NCBI RefSeq assembly: GCF_000633455.1
Contig: NZ_AYMG01000010.1
Location: forward strand, 1-64,000
Source of the DNA: Pedobacter jeongneungensis
Lineage (GTDB): Bacteria > Bacteroidota > Bacteroidia > Sphingobacteriales > Sphingobacteriaceae
Length of the DNA: 64,000 nucleotides
Direction: 5' to 3'
Shown here: one piece after another, positions 1 through 9,062 of the stretch
Position numbering within the stretch: the first letter of the stretch is position 1
Layout of the letters: the number at the start of each line of letters is the position of its first letter
Program-made: the position numbers and the translations under genes
The notes under the pieces: generated by a model
Database searches by the model: none
Told to the model about the DNA's origin: nothing
Seen by the model: the letters and a program-made list of their open reading frames with translations, nothing else

Positions 1-25
1 ACCATTGACAGATACGAAGAAAAGT

Positions 26-99
26 CGTCATTGCGAGGAGGTACGACGAAGTAATCTAAGATTGCTTCGTCGGCTGAAAAAAGCCTTCTCGCAATGACG
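26..99. repeat. REP-like palindromic repeat
   Basis: The outer arms CGTCATTGCGAGGAGG and CCTTCTCGCAATGACG enclose a second inverted pair built on ACGACGAAG and CTTCGTCG, so the whole stretch can fold into one long hairpin. Fragments of related sequence (GTCATTTCGA, CGAAATGACG) occur near 23.5, 37.7 and 46.5 kb, so this is a dispersed intergenic family. The rest of bases 1-283 shows no gene or other clear signal. Confidence 0.7.
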
Positions 100-283
100 A
101 TGCTCTGAGGCGATTTACACCACATTATCTCCTGTCATATATAATGATTTTTATAAAATAAATTACCCCTCAGGTGAACTAAGGTGCCTAAGGTGGTTCA
201 ATAACAAACAGCGGTATTTTTCTACCACCTAAGCCACTGAGCGCATGTTAGTTTATAAATGGCTTAAATTGTAATCAAACAAA

Positions 284-313
284 AAAGGTTCAGCTGTTTC
301 CAACTGAACCTTT
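284..313 (-). terminator. Rho-independent terminator after lolA
   Basis: On the minus strand a 13-bp stem (AAAGGTTCAGTTG with CAGCTGAACCTTT) closes a GAAA loop and is followed by a T-rich run. It lies about 30 nt past the lolA stop and probably ends the ftsK-lolA transcript. Confidence 0.85.
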
Positions 314-345
314 CAGGTTTCATCCCGCCTTGGCGGAAATCATTA

Positions 346-996
346 TTATCTTAAATCTACAACCTCAACACCAGGATATTTTTTAGCATCAAAAGCAAAA
401 GTAGTTTCAGGTACATTTACATTAGGTGAAAAAGTTTTCACATTGTAAGTGTATTTGTTTCCGTTTTTATCAAACAATACCACGTTTGCAATCTGTTTAG
501 CGGCTTTATCAATACTTAAACGTACTTTAAAAATCGATTTTTTAGCATCAACAGGTGTCAAATCGATCATTTCATAAGTTTTACCACCTACTTTTTCATC
601 GCCGGTGTAAACGTATTTAAATCCTTTTTCGTAAACCGTAAAAATTTTAGCAGGATTAATGGCATCACCGCTATTATCTACATTGCTTACCTGCACCTCT
701 TTATCTTTTTTCAGGTAAGTCCATTGGCTTTTACCATCGCTAAATAATTCCTGATTGGTCATGGCCACTTTATATTTATTAGAATTGGCTTTAACGTATA
801 AGGTACCTTGCTGGGTTTCTTTTACTTTAGCTTTTGGATTATCCAAAGTAAAGGTAAAATCTGTTTTTACAATATTATACGATTTGTATTTTTTACTCAC
901 ATCAGCTAAAATGGCTTTAGCTTTCGCATCAGTTTGAGCATAAGTTGAAGTTGTAAAAGCAACTACAACCATTAATGCTGAAATTAATTTCTTCAT
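346..996 (-). CDS. lolA: LolA-family outer-membrane lipoprotein carrier
   Basis: This is a 216-residue periplasmic protein that should carry lipoproteins from the inner to the outer membrane. The start at 996 is chosen because it begins directly with a signal peptide (MKKLISALMVVVAF, cleavage after TYA); the longer reading frame to 1071 would bury that signal behind 25 basic residues and run into ftsK. The mature part has the beta-rich LolA pattern, including a GTLYVKA strand and a C-terminal TTFAFDAKKYPG segment. It lies 61 nt downstream of ftsK on the same strand and is followed by a strong terminator, so the two are likely co-transcribed. LolD is encoded separately near 28 kb. Family assignment rests on fold-level similarity rather than a catalytic motif. 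Confidence 0.85.
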   Translation of the reverse strand: MKKLISALMVVVAFTTSTYAQTDAKAKAILADVSKKYKSYNIVKTDFTFTLDNPKAKVKETQQGTLYVKANSNKYKVAMTNQELFSDGKSQWTYLKKDKEVQVSNVDNSGDAINPAKIFTVYEKGFKYVYTGDEKVGGKTYEMIDLTPVDAKKSIFKVRLSIDKAAKQIANVVLFDKNGNKYTYNVKTFSPNVNVPETTFAFDAKKYPGVEVVDLR

Positions 997-1057
997 CTTT
1001 TCTTTTTTAAGTTTTTTCTTTGAAACGTTAGAGTAGATTTTTACTAAATAGTTTAAT

Positions 1058-3652
1058 CTAACCTTTGTCATCCATACTATTCAAGAATTGTTCCAAAGAA
1101 TACTCATCTGGGTATAAAACTTCTCTTGCTTTACTTCCTTCAAACGGGCCAACAATACCTGCAGCTTCTAATTGATCAATAATCCGGCCTGCCCTGTTAT
1201 AGCCCAGCTTAAGTTTACGCTGTATTAATGAGGTAGAACCTTGTTGATGCATCACAATCAGCCTGGCAGCATCTTCAAAAAACTTATCACGCTCGTTAGG
1301 ATCAAAATCAGCCTTGCTTCCCTCTCCTGCTTCATCTACATATTCAGGTAGCTGGTAAGCATCTGCATAACCACGCTGGTTACCGATATATTCAGAAATC
1401 CGGTCTACTTCAGGTGTATCAACGAAAGCACACTGTAGCCTGATTAAGTCGCTTCCTGTAGATAAGAGCATATCACCACGACCAATTAACTGATCAGCAC
1501 CGCCACTATCTAAAATGGTCCTCGAATCTATTTTCGATAAAACCCTGAAGGCTAACCTGGCCGGGAAGTTGGCCTTAATGGTACCTGTAATAATATTTAC
1601 TGACGGGCGCTGGGTTGCCAGTACCAGATGGATCCCGATAGCCCTTGCCAGCTGCGCCAAACGTGCAATCGGTGCTTCAACCTCTTTACCTGCAGTCATC
1701 ATTAAATCGGCAAACTCATCCACCACCAAAACAATAAAAGGCAAAAACCGGTGACCATTATTTGGGTTAAGCTTACGCTTGATAAATTTATCGTTATATT
1801 CTTTCAGATTCCTTACCTGTGCATCTTTCAATAAATCGTAACGCTGATCCATTTCGATACAAAGCGAGTTTAAGGTATTTACCACTTTTTTGGTATCGGT
1901 AATGATAGCATCAGCTTCACCCGGAAGTTTAGCTAAAAAGTGCCTTTCGATCCGGTTAAACAAGGTTAATTCCACCTTTTTCGGATCTACCAATACAAAT
2001 TTCAACTGCGCAGGGTGTTTTTTGAACAATAATGAAACCAAAATGGCATTAATACCCACCGATTTACCCTGACCAGTTGCTCCAGCTACCAATAAGTGGG
2101 GCATTTTGGCTAAATCGGCAATAAACACCTCATTACTAATGGTTTTACCTAATGCAATGGGCAGATCCATAGTAGTTTGGCTCCATTTTTCGGTATTTAA
2201 AATGCTGCGCATCGGCACCATTTCAGGGTGCTGGTTAGGTACCTCGATACCAATTGTACCTTTACCCGGCATCGGCGCAATAATACGGATACCTAGCGCC
2301 GCTAGTGAAAGTGCGATATCATCTTCTAAATTTTTAATTTTAGAAATCCTGACCCCCGGAGCAGGAATAATTTCATAAAGGGTAACCGTAGGGCCAATTG
2401 TTGCCTTAATCTTATCAATTTCGATATTGTAGTGATTAAGCGTTTCAACAATTTTATTTTTGTTGGCTTCCAGTTCTTCGGCGTTAACCGAAATTTTATT
2501 GGTGCCATAATTCTCTAATAAATCAATGGTTGGGTACTTATAACCTGCCAAATCAAGTTTTTCATCGTAATTACCAAACTGCTCAACCAAATCTTCTGAT
2601 TTTTTCTCTTCTTCAGTTTTTTCAATCGTAAATGCAGGTTCTTTTTCGGCTTCAATTGGTGGTTCTACCGTTAAAGGCATTGTAGCAGCAGCAGTAGCCA
2701 AAGGTAAATTTGTAGCTAAAGGAGACAATACAACTGGTGGCGCAACAGCTTCTTCCTCTTCTTTTTCTTCATAACGGCTGGGTTGCAATACCACATTTTG
2801 TTGTTTGCGCTCGTTGCTTACAGGCGGTTTATCACGTACCGGAAATTCAATCGGTTCAGCAGTTTCTTCTACTATCTTATTTTTGGTTGACTGCTCTCTG
2901 ATATCATTCACATAATCAGGAGTTTCGTTATCCAGGTAAACTTCTTTTGCTTTACGCTCGGGGAATTTAAAATCGATGTTATAAGCGATAATCAAAATGG
3001 TTAATCCCGCAAAAGCAATTAATCCGGCAACACCGGCTGCTCCAATCTGGGCACCTAATAATTTATTGCTCCAGTAACCAAACTCTCCTTCCAGGTAATG
3101 CGGCGATTCTGACCAGAAACTATGTGCAAAACCCAGGGTCAGGGAAATAAAGAGTAAAAAGAAAAAGCTATAACCCAATGTTTTAGAAATAGAAAGGATT
3201 TTAACTTTAAACAATAAACGGTAACCGATAATAAAAAAGGCTAAAACGAATAAAAAAGAGGCAATACCAAACCATTCGTAAATGAACTGATGTGACAATA
3301 ATGCCCCAAACTTGCCCAACCAGTTTTGAACAACTGGCGTTGTAACGCCTGCAGTTTTTAATTCTTCGGATGTTTTAAACAGATTGCCCCAGCCACCGTT
3401 TGCATCGATTACATAACTCTGGTCATCCTGCCAGGTAAAAAGGTAAGAAGTAAAGGCAATTAAAAAGTATAATGACAAGATCACAAAAAACAGACCTACA
3501 ATTTTAATTGCACGTCCGTCTGCCAGATCGAATCTTGGTAAAAATTCTCTTTTTTCTTTTGGCTGCCGACCTGATGAAGGTCTGCCTGGTGCGCTTTCTG
3601 CACCTTTATCTCTGAATGTATTGGTTTTAAACTGGTTACCCCGTACCGACAT
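1058..3652 (-). CDS. ftsK: DNA translocase FtsK/SpoIIIE
   Basis: This 864-residue septal DNA pump moves chromosomal DNA toward the division site and promotes dimer resolution. Four membrane segments are visible at about 50-74, 125-148, 158-178 and 205-225, followed by a charged, Pro/Glu-rich linker (about 235-360). The motor has Walker A GATGQGKS at 524-531 and Walker B VLVVDEFADL at 641-650. A gamma-type winged helix that reads KOPS-like sites lies at about 795-850. The linker is shorter than in E. coli FtsK, as is usual outside gammaproteobacteria. The gene is followed by lolA. Confidence 0.97.
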   Translation of the reverse strand: MSVRGNQFKTNTFRDKGAESAPGRPSSGRQPKEKREFLPRFDLADGRAIKIVGLFFVILSLYFLIAFTSYLFTWQDDQSYVIDANGGWGNLFKTSEELKTAGVTTPVVQNWLGKFGALLSHQFIYEWFGIASFLFVLAFFIIGYRLLFKVKILSISKTLGYSFFFLLFISLTLGFAHSFWSESPHYLEGEFGYWSNKLLGAQIGAAGVAGLIAFAGLTILIIAYNIDFKFPERKAKEVYLDNETPDYVNDIREQSTKNKIVEETAEPIEFPVRDKPPVSNERKQQNVVLQPSRYEEKEEEEAVAPPVVLSPLATNLPLATAAATMPLTVEPPIEAEKEPAFTIEKTEEEKKSEDLVEQFGNYDEKLDLAGYKYPTIDLLENYGTNKISVNAEELEANKNKIVETLNHYNIEIDKIKATIGPTVTLYEIIPAPGVRISKIKNLEDDIALSLAALGIRIIAPMPGKGTIGIEVPNQHPEMVPMRSILNTEKWSQTTMDLPIALGKTISNEVFIADLAKMPHLLVAGATGQGKSVGINAILVSLLFKKHPAQLKFVLVDPKKVELTLFNRIERHFLAKLPGEADAIITDTKKVVNTLNSLCIEMDQRYDLLKDAQVRNLKEYNDKFIKRKLNPNNGHRFLPFIVLVVDEFADLMMTAGKEVEAPIARLAQLARAIGIHLVLATQRPSVNIITGTIKANFPARLAFRVLSKIDSRTILDSGGADQLIGRGDMLLSTGSDLIRLQCAFVDTPEVDRISEYIGNQRGYADAYQLPEYVDEAGEGSKADFDPNERDKFFEDAARLIVMHQQGSTSLIQRKLKLGYNRAGRIIDQLEAAGIVGPFEGSKAREVLYPDEYSLEQFLNSMDDKG

Positions 3653-3680
3653 TTTCTTTCCTAAATAATTTAATATTGAA

Positions 3681-3688
3681 CAAACTTA
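3681..3688 (-). promoter_or_regulatory. Candidate ftsK -7 element
   Basis: On the minus strand TAAGTTTG matches the Bacteroidota -7 consensus TAnnTTTG exactly and would give a leader of about 20 nt. No TTTG is seen 19 nt further upstream, so this rests on the -7 box alone. Confidence 0.45.
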
Positions 3689-3880
3689 GATAAAACTGCG
3701 CAGCATTAATAAAAAAAATAATCACAAATCGCTCCTGTACATAATTTTATATAATCTGCCTTAAATTAAATAAAAATATCCATCGGGCATTAAACCTTAA
3801 ACAGAAATTATTGTCTATTATTTTAACAACGCACAAGTTGTTACGTTTTGTCAAATGAAACGGATTTTGTTTTAGGTTTT

Positions 3881-3918
3881 ATCCCGTTTTGCCTGGAGAG
3901 GTTAAACGGGATTTTTTT
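3881..3918 (+). terminator. Orphan plus-strand terminator
   Basis: ATCCCGTTT and AAACGGGAT form a 9-bp stem followed by seven T residues. There is no plus-strand protein gene upstream: ftsK diverges at 3652 and the next plus-strand gene starts at 4380. It may end a small RNA starting between about 3780 and 3860; a weak -7-like TACGTTTT lies at about 3843. The remainder of the 727-nt gap (3653-4379) holds dispersed repeats. Confidence 0.55.
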
Positions 3919-4040
3919 ATTAATAGACCTTATAGGTTTAAGTTGTCGTTTAATTTATTTCTAAGGGTCTCGTGAGGGCTGAAGCCGTTAATAAAACCTG
4001 TAAGGTCTTAGACAGGTGGCTAAAGTGGTCAATATTATAT

Positions 4041-4145
4041 TGAAAAGCAGGGTTCAGTTCATTTCGGTAACGATAGTCCTGCTATCACTTCAAGTCCTCA
4101 TTCGTACCTCGTTCCGGGCTTTCCGTTTTATCAGGTTTATTTAAT
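4041..4145. repeat. Dispersed 100-bp repeat, copy A
   Basis: Copy A runs from AAAGCAGGGTTCAG through GATAGTCCTGCTATC to CTTTCCGTTTTATCAGG. Closely related copies lie at 34741-34857 (same orientation) and 44107-44195, and a diverged inverted copy at 19201-19310. No coding capacity is evident. Confidence 0.7.
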
Positions 4146-4177
4146 AGGGGGCTCTCGTTCTTAGGCCTTTCGATCAA

Positions 4178-4208
4178 GACCTCGCAGGTTTTTAAAACCT
4201 GCGAGGTC
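4178..4208. repeat. Palindromic repeat GACCTCGCAGGTTTT
   Basis: Two perfect 15-bp arms are separated by one base. A near-identical palindrome follows sppA at 14336-14368 and a degraded one follows the HTH gene at 34888-34918. Confidence 0.8.
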
Positions 4209-4379
4209 TATAGAAGGTTAATGCCCACATCAATTAGTTATTGATTTTTTGGCAGATGGCCTTTTTTAAAAACCTGAGAAGTCAAATCTTGCTAATTTGC
4301 TGCACACTATATATATTTAGGCAATAAAGTTTACAATTCCTTAATTTTTGGTAATTTAAGTCGATTTTTAAATAATATT

Positions 4380-5036
4380 ATGGGTATAGCGCAGCTCGAA
4401 GAACAAATTGAGGCCGGAAATTTACAAGCGGTAAAAGAAATTTTGGTAAAAAACCCGAAATTGGCCAATGTTGATACTTCACATCACATTTCGCCATTAT
4501 TATTGGCCTGTTATTATAAAAAACAGGAAATTGCCGATTTAATCGCCGAATTTGTTGATGACTTAACACTTTTTGAAGCTTGCGCCGTTGGCAAATTTGA
4601 TGCCGCTACCTTATTGATTTTTCAAAACCCCGATAGCATTAATCAGTTTTCTGAAGATGGTTTTACACCATTAGGCTTAGCCTGCTATTTCGGCCATGAA
4701 GATTTAGCCCGTTTTTTGGTACTTAAAGGCGCAGATGTTAACCTGGCATCAAAAAATGGGTTTAATGTATTTCCGATTCACTCGGCTGTTGCAGCCAATA
4801 ATTTTAACATTACCAAAATGTTGCTAGATGCTGGTGCATACCCGAATGTTTGCCAAAAAGCTGGATTGGCGCCATTGCATACCGCAGCGCAATTGGGAAA
4901 TATCGAAATAATTATTTTGCTTTTAGAACATGGAGCAGAGGTATCTTTACGCATGGAAGGCGGAAAATTACCGGCAGATTTAGCTGCAGAAAAAGGATTT
5001 AATGAAATTGCAGAAATTTTAAGAGATGATGATTAG
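4380..5036 (+). CDS. Ankyrin-repeat protein
   Basis: This 218-residue soluble protein is composed almost entirely of ankyrin repeats. Typical TPLGLACYFGHEDLARFLVLKG and APLHTAA-type helices recur about every 33 residues, giving roughly six repeats from residue 5 to the end. It has no signal peptide or membrane segment, so it is probably a cytoplasmic protein-binding scaffold. The partner cannot be inferred, since it stands alone between ftsK and the convergent PspC gene. A long inverted repeat lies just past its stop. Confidence 0.9.
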   Translation: MGIAQLEEQIEAGNLQAVKEILVKNPKLANVDTSHHISPLLLACYYKKQEIADLIAEFVDDLTLFEACAVGKFDAATLLIFQNPDSINQFSEDGFTPLGLACYFGHEDLARFLVLKGADVNLASKNGFNVFPIHSAVAANNFNITKMLLDAGAYPNVCQKAGLAPLHTAAQLGNIEIIILLLEHGAEVSLRMEGGKLPADLAAEKGFNEIAEILRDDD

Positions 5037-5047
5037 TCAGTTATCAG

Positions 5048-5084
5048 TTTGTAGTTACCAATTTTCAGTTAATTTAACTACAAA
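5048..5084. repeat. Inverted repeat between convergent genes
   Basis: TTTGTAGTTA and TAACTACAAA form a 10-bp stem, nested in an outer pair ATCAGTTT/AAAACTGAT. It separates the ankyrin gene from the convergent PspC gene and could slow transcription from both sides, although no strong T-run follows. Confidence 0.5.
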
Positions 5085-5104
5085 TCGTAAATTGAAAACT
5101 GATG

Positions 5105-5323
5105 TTATTCCCATATCCTCAGCCGCATTCTTTTCATATAAGTTCTGATATCCAGCACTACTGCAGCCAAAAAATAGAATAAGATTGGAAAACCTACCGC
5201 TAAAAACGACGAATAAATAAAAAACAAGCGGACTTTTGCCGTACTCATATTCAACTTGTTGGCCAAATACGTGGAGACACCAAAACTCTGCTGCTCAAAA
5301 TAAGTTATAATTCTCTGGAACAT
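5105..5323 (-). CDS. Small PspC-domain membrane protein
   Basis: This 72-residue protein consists of one PspC domain: the FGVSTYLANKLNMSTAKVRL segment matches the family pattern of a short amphipathic region followed by a membrane hairpin at about 32-60. It ends in a basic tail. PspC domains sit in the inner membrane and often take part in envelope-stress responses, but no pspA-like gene is near. It follows the 71-residue protein and the DUF2851 gene on the same strand. Function is inferred only from the domain. Confidence 0.7.
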   Translation of the reverse strand: MFQRIITYFEQQSFGVSTYLANKLNMSTAKVRLFFIYSSFLAVGFPILFYFLAAVVLDIRTYMKRMRLRIWE

Positions 5324-5459
5324 TTTAAGCTTATTTTAAAACCCTGATAACGGTAAGTCAACATTAATTATTGTAAACCGGACCATGATTTAGTTTTCAA
5401 ACCCTAATTTAGCAAAATAATCGGTTAAACCTGCAATACTATTTTTTTGAAAATATAGT

Positions 5460-5675
5460 TTATTCGAGAACGAGTTTTTCAAAATCCTGTTTATCCTCGT
5501 GTTTAATAAAAAGAATCTGTTGTTCTTCCAAACCGGAAAACTTATTGATTAATTCTGTTTTAAACTGATGAATATCAGCCTCTTTCTTCAATATAACGGT
5601 TAATGCGTCTGCATTACCCCTAACTTCGATAATCTGATCAGGATAAAGTTCTTTTAGCTCGTGCGGGAATTCCAT
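5460..5675 (-). CDS. Small uncharacterised protein
   Basis: This 71-residue soluble protein is not recognised. It shows alternating hydrophobic and charged residues suggesting an alpha/beta fold, with no cysteine pairs, signal peptide or membrane segment. It starts 55 nt after the DUF2851 gene, and the PspC gene follows, all on the minus strand. The ATG at 5675 and the conserved spacing support it as a real gene. Confidence 0.6.
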   Translation of the reverse strand: MEFPHELKELYPDQIIEVRGNADALTVILKKEADIHQFKTELINKFSGLEEQQILFIKHEDKQDFEKLVLE

Positions 5676-5730
5676 AGTTGTTAAAACGGATTATAGGTTA
5701 GAAAGTTTTCTACTGGAAAAATTTATCTGA

Positions 5731-7014
5731 TTATGCTTGTTTTAGAATTTTAATTCCAATACCACAAGATAGGCATTTTTTCTCATCACAGTACTGCTTT
5801 TTCAACTGTAAAATACCTTGAGATGCAAATGCATGCCCGATTTTTACACCTGCCCCTGTAAATTTATCAATAATTGCATTTTCTTCAGCAGGCAGGCTTT
5901 CTAACAACCTTACGGCCCTGTTGATGTAAAACTGTGTAGCAGTGTGTTTTCCATAAGCAAACAAGAACAAAGCGACGGTATTAAGGAGAATATTATCTAC
6001 AGAAGCTTTACCGATCTGTATGTTTACACCAGCAGTTTCTTTTTTAAAATGATAATGTTTTTTCCAATAATTGTTAATGGGCAGGTTTTCGAATAAGGCA
6101 CGTAACTGCGCTATATCTTTTATTTCCATTACTTTAGAAAAAAGATGATTGGCCTTTACAATTAATGCAGCAAACTGGGCCAAACGGATGGTTGGAAAAT
6201 TCTGTGGACGCATCCGCATAAATTTCCAGACCGAAATTTCGACTGGTTTTATTTTATATTTCTTCTGTAGAAAACTGAATTCGGCTTTTAGCTTTTGGGG
6301 ATATTCTTCTTCAAACTGATCATTTAAAAATCCTGCCGCACCAAAAACAAGCGCTTCAATTTGATGGGGGTTATTTTTATGTTTGGAATAAATATTCTGT
6401 GGAACTGCTTTTGCAAGCAGCTCGAAAGGTAGTGCATTTATTTTGAATCCAAAATTACGGGCCATAAAACGATAAAAAGTTTCGTCCCAATTGCCTTTCA
6501 GTTCATTTAAAGTTTCGGTAACTACTGCTGTTTTTTGCTCAAAACGTTCAATCAGGGTTCTGGCTAAAAAAGAATCTACAATCAATGGGTCAACATTGCC
6601 TATTTGAGCAATACAAGGGAAATCGGTAAGGGTAAGGAACAGTTTTTCATATTTTTTGATCAGATTGGCAGAAATGCGACTTTTTAATTCGAGCACCGGC
6701 AATACCGTATTGTCCATTCTTTTAATTTCGGCATCATGTTCGTAAACTACATGCAAAATTACATTCTCATAAGCAGGGTCTTTTTGATGATTGTGCTTTA
6801 ACCAATCTGACGATTTGAGGTGGATTTCTATATTGCCAGCCCAAATGGTATCGCCTATTTCGATTTTCGCATGAAAAAAATCCGGTCCGGCGTTTTTATT
6901 AAGTAAACCCGGATTGATGATTTTGAGGCTTTCTCCACCAGCCGTTTGCAGGTCTATGTAATCAAAGGACCTGAACTGCCACACGTAATGAAGAAAATCT
7001 TCTGGAAAATTCAT
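5731..7014 (-). CDS. DUF2851 family protein
   Basis: This 427-residue protein belongs to DUF2851, a family mostly found in Bacteroidota with unknown function. The N-terminal GPDFFHAKIEIGDTIWAGNIE block with a later WLKHNHQKDPAYENVILHVV segment is typical; its conserved Asp, Glu and His residues resemble a nuclease-like core, but that is inference. The C terminus carries Cys residues (CDEKKCLSC) that could bind a metal. There is no signal peptide. It heads a minus-strand set with the 71-residue protein and PspC. Confidence 0.8.
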   Translation of the reverse strand: MNFPEDFLHYVWQFRSFDYIDLQTAGGESLKIINPGLLNKNAGPDFFHAKIEIGDTIWAGNIEIHLKSSDWLKHNHQKDPAYENVILHVVYEHDAEIKRMDNTVLPVLELKSRISANLIKKYEKLFLTLTDFPCIAQIGNVDPLIVDSFLARTLIERFEQKTAVVTETLNELKGNWDETFYRFMARNFGFKINALPFELLAKAVPQNIYSKHKNNPHQIEALVFGAAGFLNDQFEEEYPQKLKAEFSFLQKKYKIKPVEISVWKFMRMRPQNFPTIRLAQFAALIVKANHLFSKVMEIKDIAQLRALFENLPINNYWKKHYHFKKETAGVNIQIGKASVDNILLNTVALFLFAYGKHTATQFYINRAVRLLESLPAEENAIIDKFTGAGVKIGHAFASQGILQLKKQYCDEKKCLSCGIGIKILKQA

Positions 7015-7097
7015 TCTTGAAGATAAAAAATTCTGAAGGCTTGTTTATTGAATCTTCCAATATGTAAAAAAATATATCACTTTGAATAATCAATCTA

Positions 7098-7430
7098 CTA
7101 ATGGTTAGATATCAAATCTTTCGCTTCTATAGAATAATTGTTAAATACGTATGTAACGAGAAACCGGTTATCGCTTTTTTCAAACACAAAATACCAGGTA
7201 GTATTTTGGTTCATATTGAAATGAATATAATGTTTTCCAAATTTTAAAAGGCTATTTGAACAAGGATAATGTTTTTTGTGATGAATATTCCTCTCCACAT
7301 TATAGATTATTTTTGAAACATAGTTTAGGGCACTTTCTTTATATGAAAAATAACCTGCATAGAACAGATCTTCAATAAGTTGATTAAAATATAGGAGCAC
7401 TGAAGGATGAAAATTTACAATTATTTCCAA
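7098..7430 (-). CDS. Probable RelE/ParE-like toxin
   Basis: This 110-residue protein looks like the toxin of a type II pair: it has a helical N-terminal half and then strands ending in TWYFVFEKSDNRFLVTYVFNNYS, the typical RelE/ParE sheet. Its start appears to be TTG at 7430, inside the last codons of the upstream gene (10-nt overlap), which implies translational coupling. The catalytic residues of mRNA-cleaving RelE are not obvious, so target and mechanism are open. It is encoded after its putative antitoxin. Confidence 0.6.
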   Translation of the reverse strand: MEIIVNFHPSVLLYFNQLIEDLFYAGYFSYKESALNYVSKIIYNVERNIHHKKHYPCSNSLLKFGKHYIHFNMNQNTTWYFVFEKSDNRFLVTYVFNNYSIEAKDLISNH

Positions 7431-7669
7431 GGTAATTTATGTATATTCTCATGAGCAGACTTTTCAAACTCTTTAGCTGAAATACTTTGAGCCCATTTTT
7501 CTTCAAATGATACCTGATCTTTCTTTAAATAAGCAACTTCAGCTTCCCGAACAACAAATTGGTTTTCTTCTGTTAAGATATTGATCAAGCGATTTTTTTC
7601 TTCTGTCGTTAATGCGCGAACCAGTTCAACCAACTTTTCAAATGTTACTTTATTTGACAAATCCTTCAT
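7421..7669 (-). CDS. Probable antitoxin
   Basis: This 82-residue, highly charged helical protein precedes and overlaps the RelE/ParE-like gene. Size, charge, order and overlap are those of an antitoxin. No known DNA-binding fold (ribbon-helix-helix, AbrB, Phd) is recognisable, so antitoxin is inferred from context. Direct repeats lie just upstream over the promoter. Confidence 0.6.
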   Translation of the reverse strand: MKDLSNKVTFEKLVELVRALTTEEKNRLINILTEENQFVVREAEVAYLKKDQVSFEEKWAQSISAKEFEKSAHENIHKLPWK

Positions 7670-7686
7670 AAACTTAACCTTATATA

Positions 7687-7730
7687 TAAAGATAATAATT
7701 CTTTAACACAGTTAGCCAGAGCTTAACACA
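7687..7730 (-). promoter_or_regulatory. Candidate promoter and operator of the toxin-antitoxin pair
   Basis: On the minus strand TATCTTTA (7687-7694) matches seven of eight bases of the -7 consensus. Two direct copies of TTAACACA (plus-strand sequence, 7703-7710 and 7723-7730) lie exactly 20 bp apart immediately upstream, a spacing of two helical turns that suits repressor binding over the -33 region. Confidence 0.45.
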
Positions 7731-7734
7731 TTAT

Positions 7735-7786
7735 ATACTAAAGCACAACCAGACAAATAACGATAGATAACTTTGTGCTTTAGTAT
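7735..7786. repeat. Perfect 14-bp inverted repeat
   Basis: ATACTAAAGCACAA and TTGTGCTTTAGTAT are perfect complements around a 24-nt loop. It lies between the pyrF stop and the toxin-antitoxin promoter. No T-run follows the stem, so it could be a weak terminator or a protein-binding site. Confidence 0.6.
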
Positions 7787-7806
7787 CCGAGGTTAAAAGC
7801 AGGTAC

Positions 7807-8637
7807 CTAAACTAATTCCGCCTTAATCAATATCTGCTCCATTTCTTTCTGTAGCTTCAATGCCTCTTCTCTCGCTTTTTCTGCAAAATCTTCTCCATGG
7901 CTGGCGTAAATAATCCCTCTTGATGAGTTGATCAATAATCCGCATTGTGCATTTAAACCGTATTTACATACTTCGTTCAAATCGCCACCCTGTGCGCCAA
8001 CACCTGGCACCAACAAGAAGTGATTAGGTGCCAGTTTACGTACATCGCCAAAAGCTGATCCACGGGTTGCACCTACTACATACATCATCTGCTCATCCGT
8101 AGCCCAGGTTTGTGATGTTTTAAGCACTTTTTCGAAAAGTTTATCTTCTCCTATCTCCTGTAACTGAAAATCAGCATGACCGCTGTTTGAGGTTAAAGCC
8201 AGAAGAATTACCCATTTATTCTTAAAAGTTAAAAATGGAGTTACCGAATCGCTTCCCATATAAGGTGCTACGGTAACCGAGTCGAAACTCATTTCTGATG
8301 ATGCCGCATTAAAAAATGTTTCGGCATACATGGCTGAGGTATTCCCAATATCACCACGTTTGGCATCGGCAATAGAAAAAATATCTTTTGGGATATATTT
8401 CCAGGTTTCGATTAAAGTTTCCCATCCTCTTTTACCATAACACTCGTAAAAAGCAGTATTGGGTTTATAAGCTACACAAAGATCTTTAGTGGCATCAATA
8501 ATCTGTTTATTGAATTCCAGAATCGGATTTTCATACTTTAACAGGTGTTTTGGGATTTTATCCAACGAAGAATCCAATCCGACACATAAAAATGAACGTT
8601 TTTTTTGTATCTGCTCAAAAAGTTGTTGCTTTGTCAT
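7807..8637 (-). CDS. pyrF: Orotidine 5'-phosphate decarboxylase
   Basis: This enzyme decarboxylates OMP to UMP, the last step of de novo pyrimidine synthesis. The catalytic signature is [14 protein letters not shown], with the Asp-Lys-x-x-Asp set expected for the longer type 2 subfamily, and [12 protein letters not shown] marks the first strand. The start at 8637 ([11 protein letters not shown]) is preferred because the family begins there; an in-frame ATG at 8658 would add seven residues. Length (276 residues) fits the subfamily. It is transcribed away from rho. Confidence 0.95.
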   Translation of the reverse strand: MTKQQLFEQIQKKRSFLCVGLDSSLDKIPKHLLKYENPILEFNKQIIDATKDLCVAYKPNTAFYECYGKRGWETLIETWKYIPKDIFSIADAKRGDIGNTSAMYAETFFNAASSEMSFDSVTVAPYMGSDSVTPFLTFKNKWVILLALTSNSGHADFQLQEIGEDKLFEKVLKTSQTWATDEQMMYVVGATRGSAFGDVRKLAPNHFLLVPGVGAQGGDLNEVCKYGLNAQCGLLINSSRGIIYASHGEDFAEKAREEALKLQKEMEQILIKAELV

Positions 8638-9062
8638 ATATGGGCTTATTTGCTGCAAATATGAAGATTTTTAAGTTTTTTGAGCGACAAAATAATACCC
8701 ATTTGAATTATTTTTATAAACATTTTAAACTTTTGCTTGCAGATTACGTTTCAAATACATACAATTGCAACATAATTTCTCAACCGTTTATCTGAATATC
8801 CCAGAAAAATTTATCAAGACTTGTTTTTTGTTATCCTTTTTTAAAAGCAAAATTTGCTTTTTATTCAGCTTGTAAACAATTATGAAACAATTTGGGCATT
8901 TTCCATAATGAACTCAATTAATGTTTTATAACCTTAAGAATTTATACACAATGAAACTGCCGGGCTTACGCTAACATAAATATTTTTAGGCCTGTGTAGA
9001 TTTATAACAGAAAACATCCGTTATAAACAAATGAAAAATTTCTTGAAACATATATATCTAGA
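8638..9062. other. Divergent pyrF-rho intergenic region
   Basis: This 425-nt AT-rich stretch holds the promoters of pyrF and rho but no perfect consensus promoter that I can see. An inverted repeat TTTATAAC/GTTATAAA (9001-9027) lies 35 nt before the rho start and may form a leader hairpin. No small gene is evident. Confidence 0.4.

Noticed and set aside
997..1071. Longer lolA start
   Set aside because: It would add basic residues before the signal peptide and overlap ftsK.
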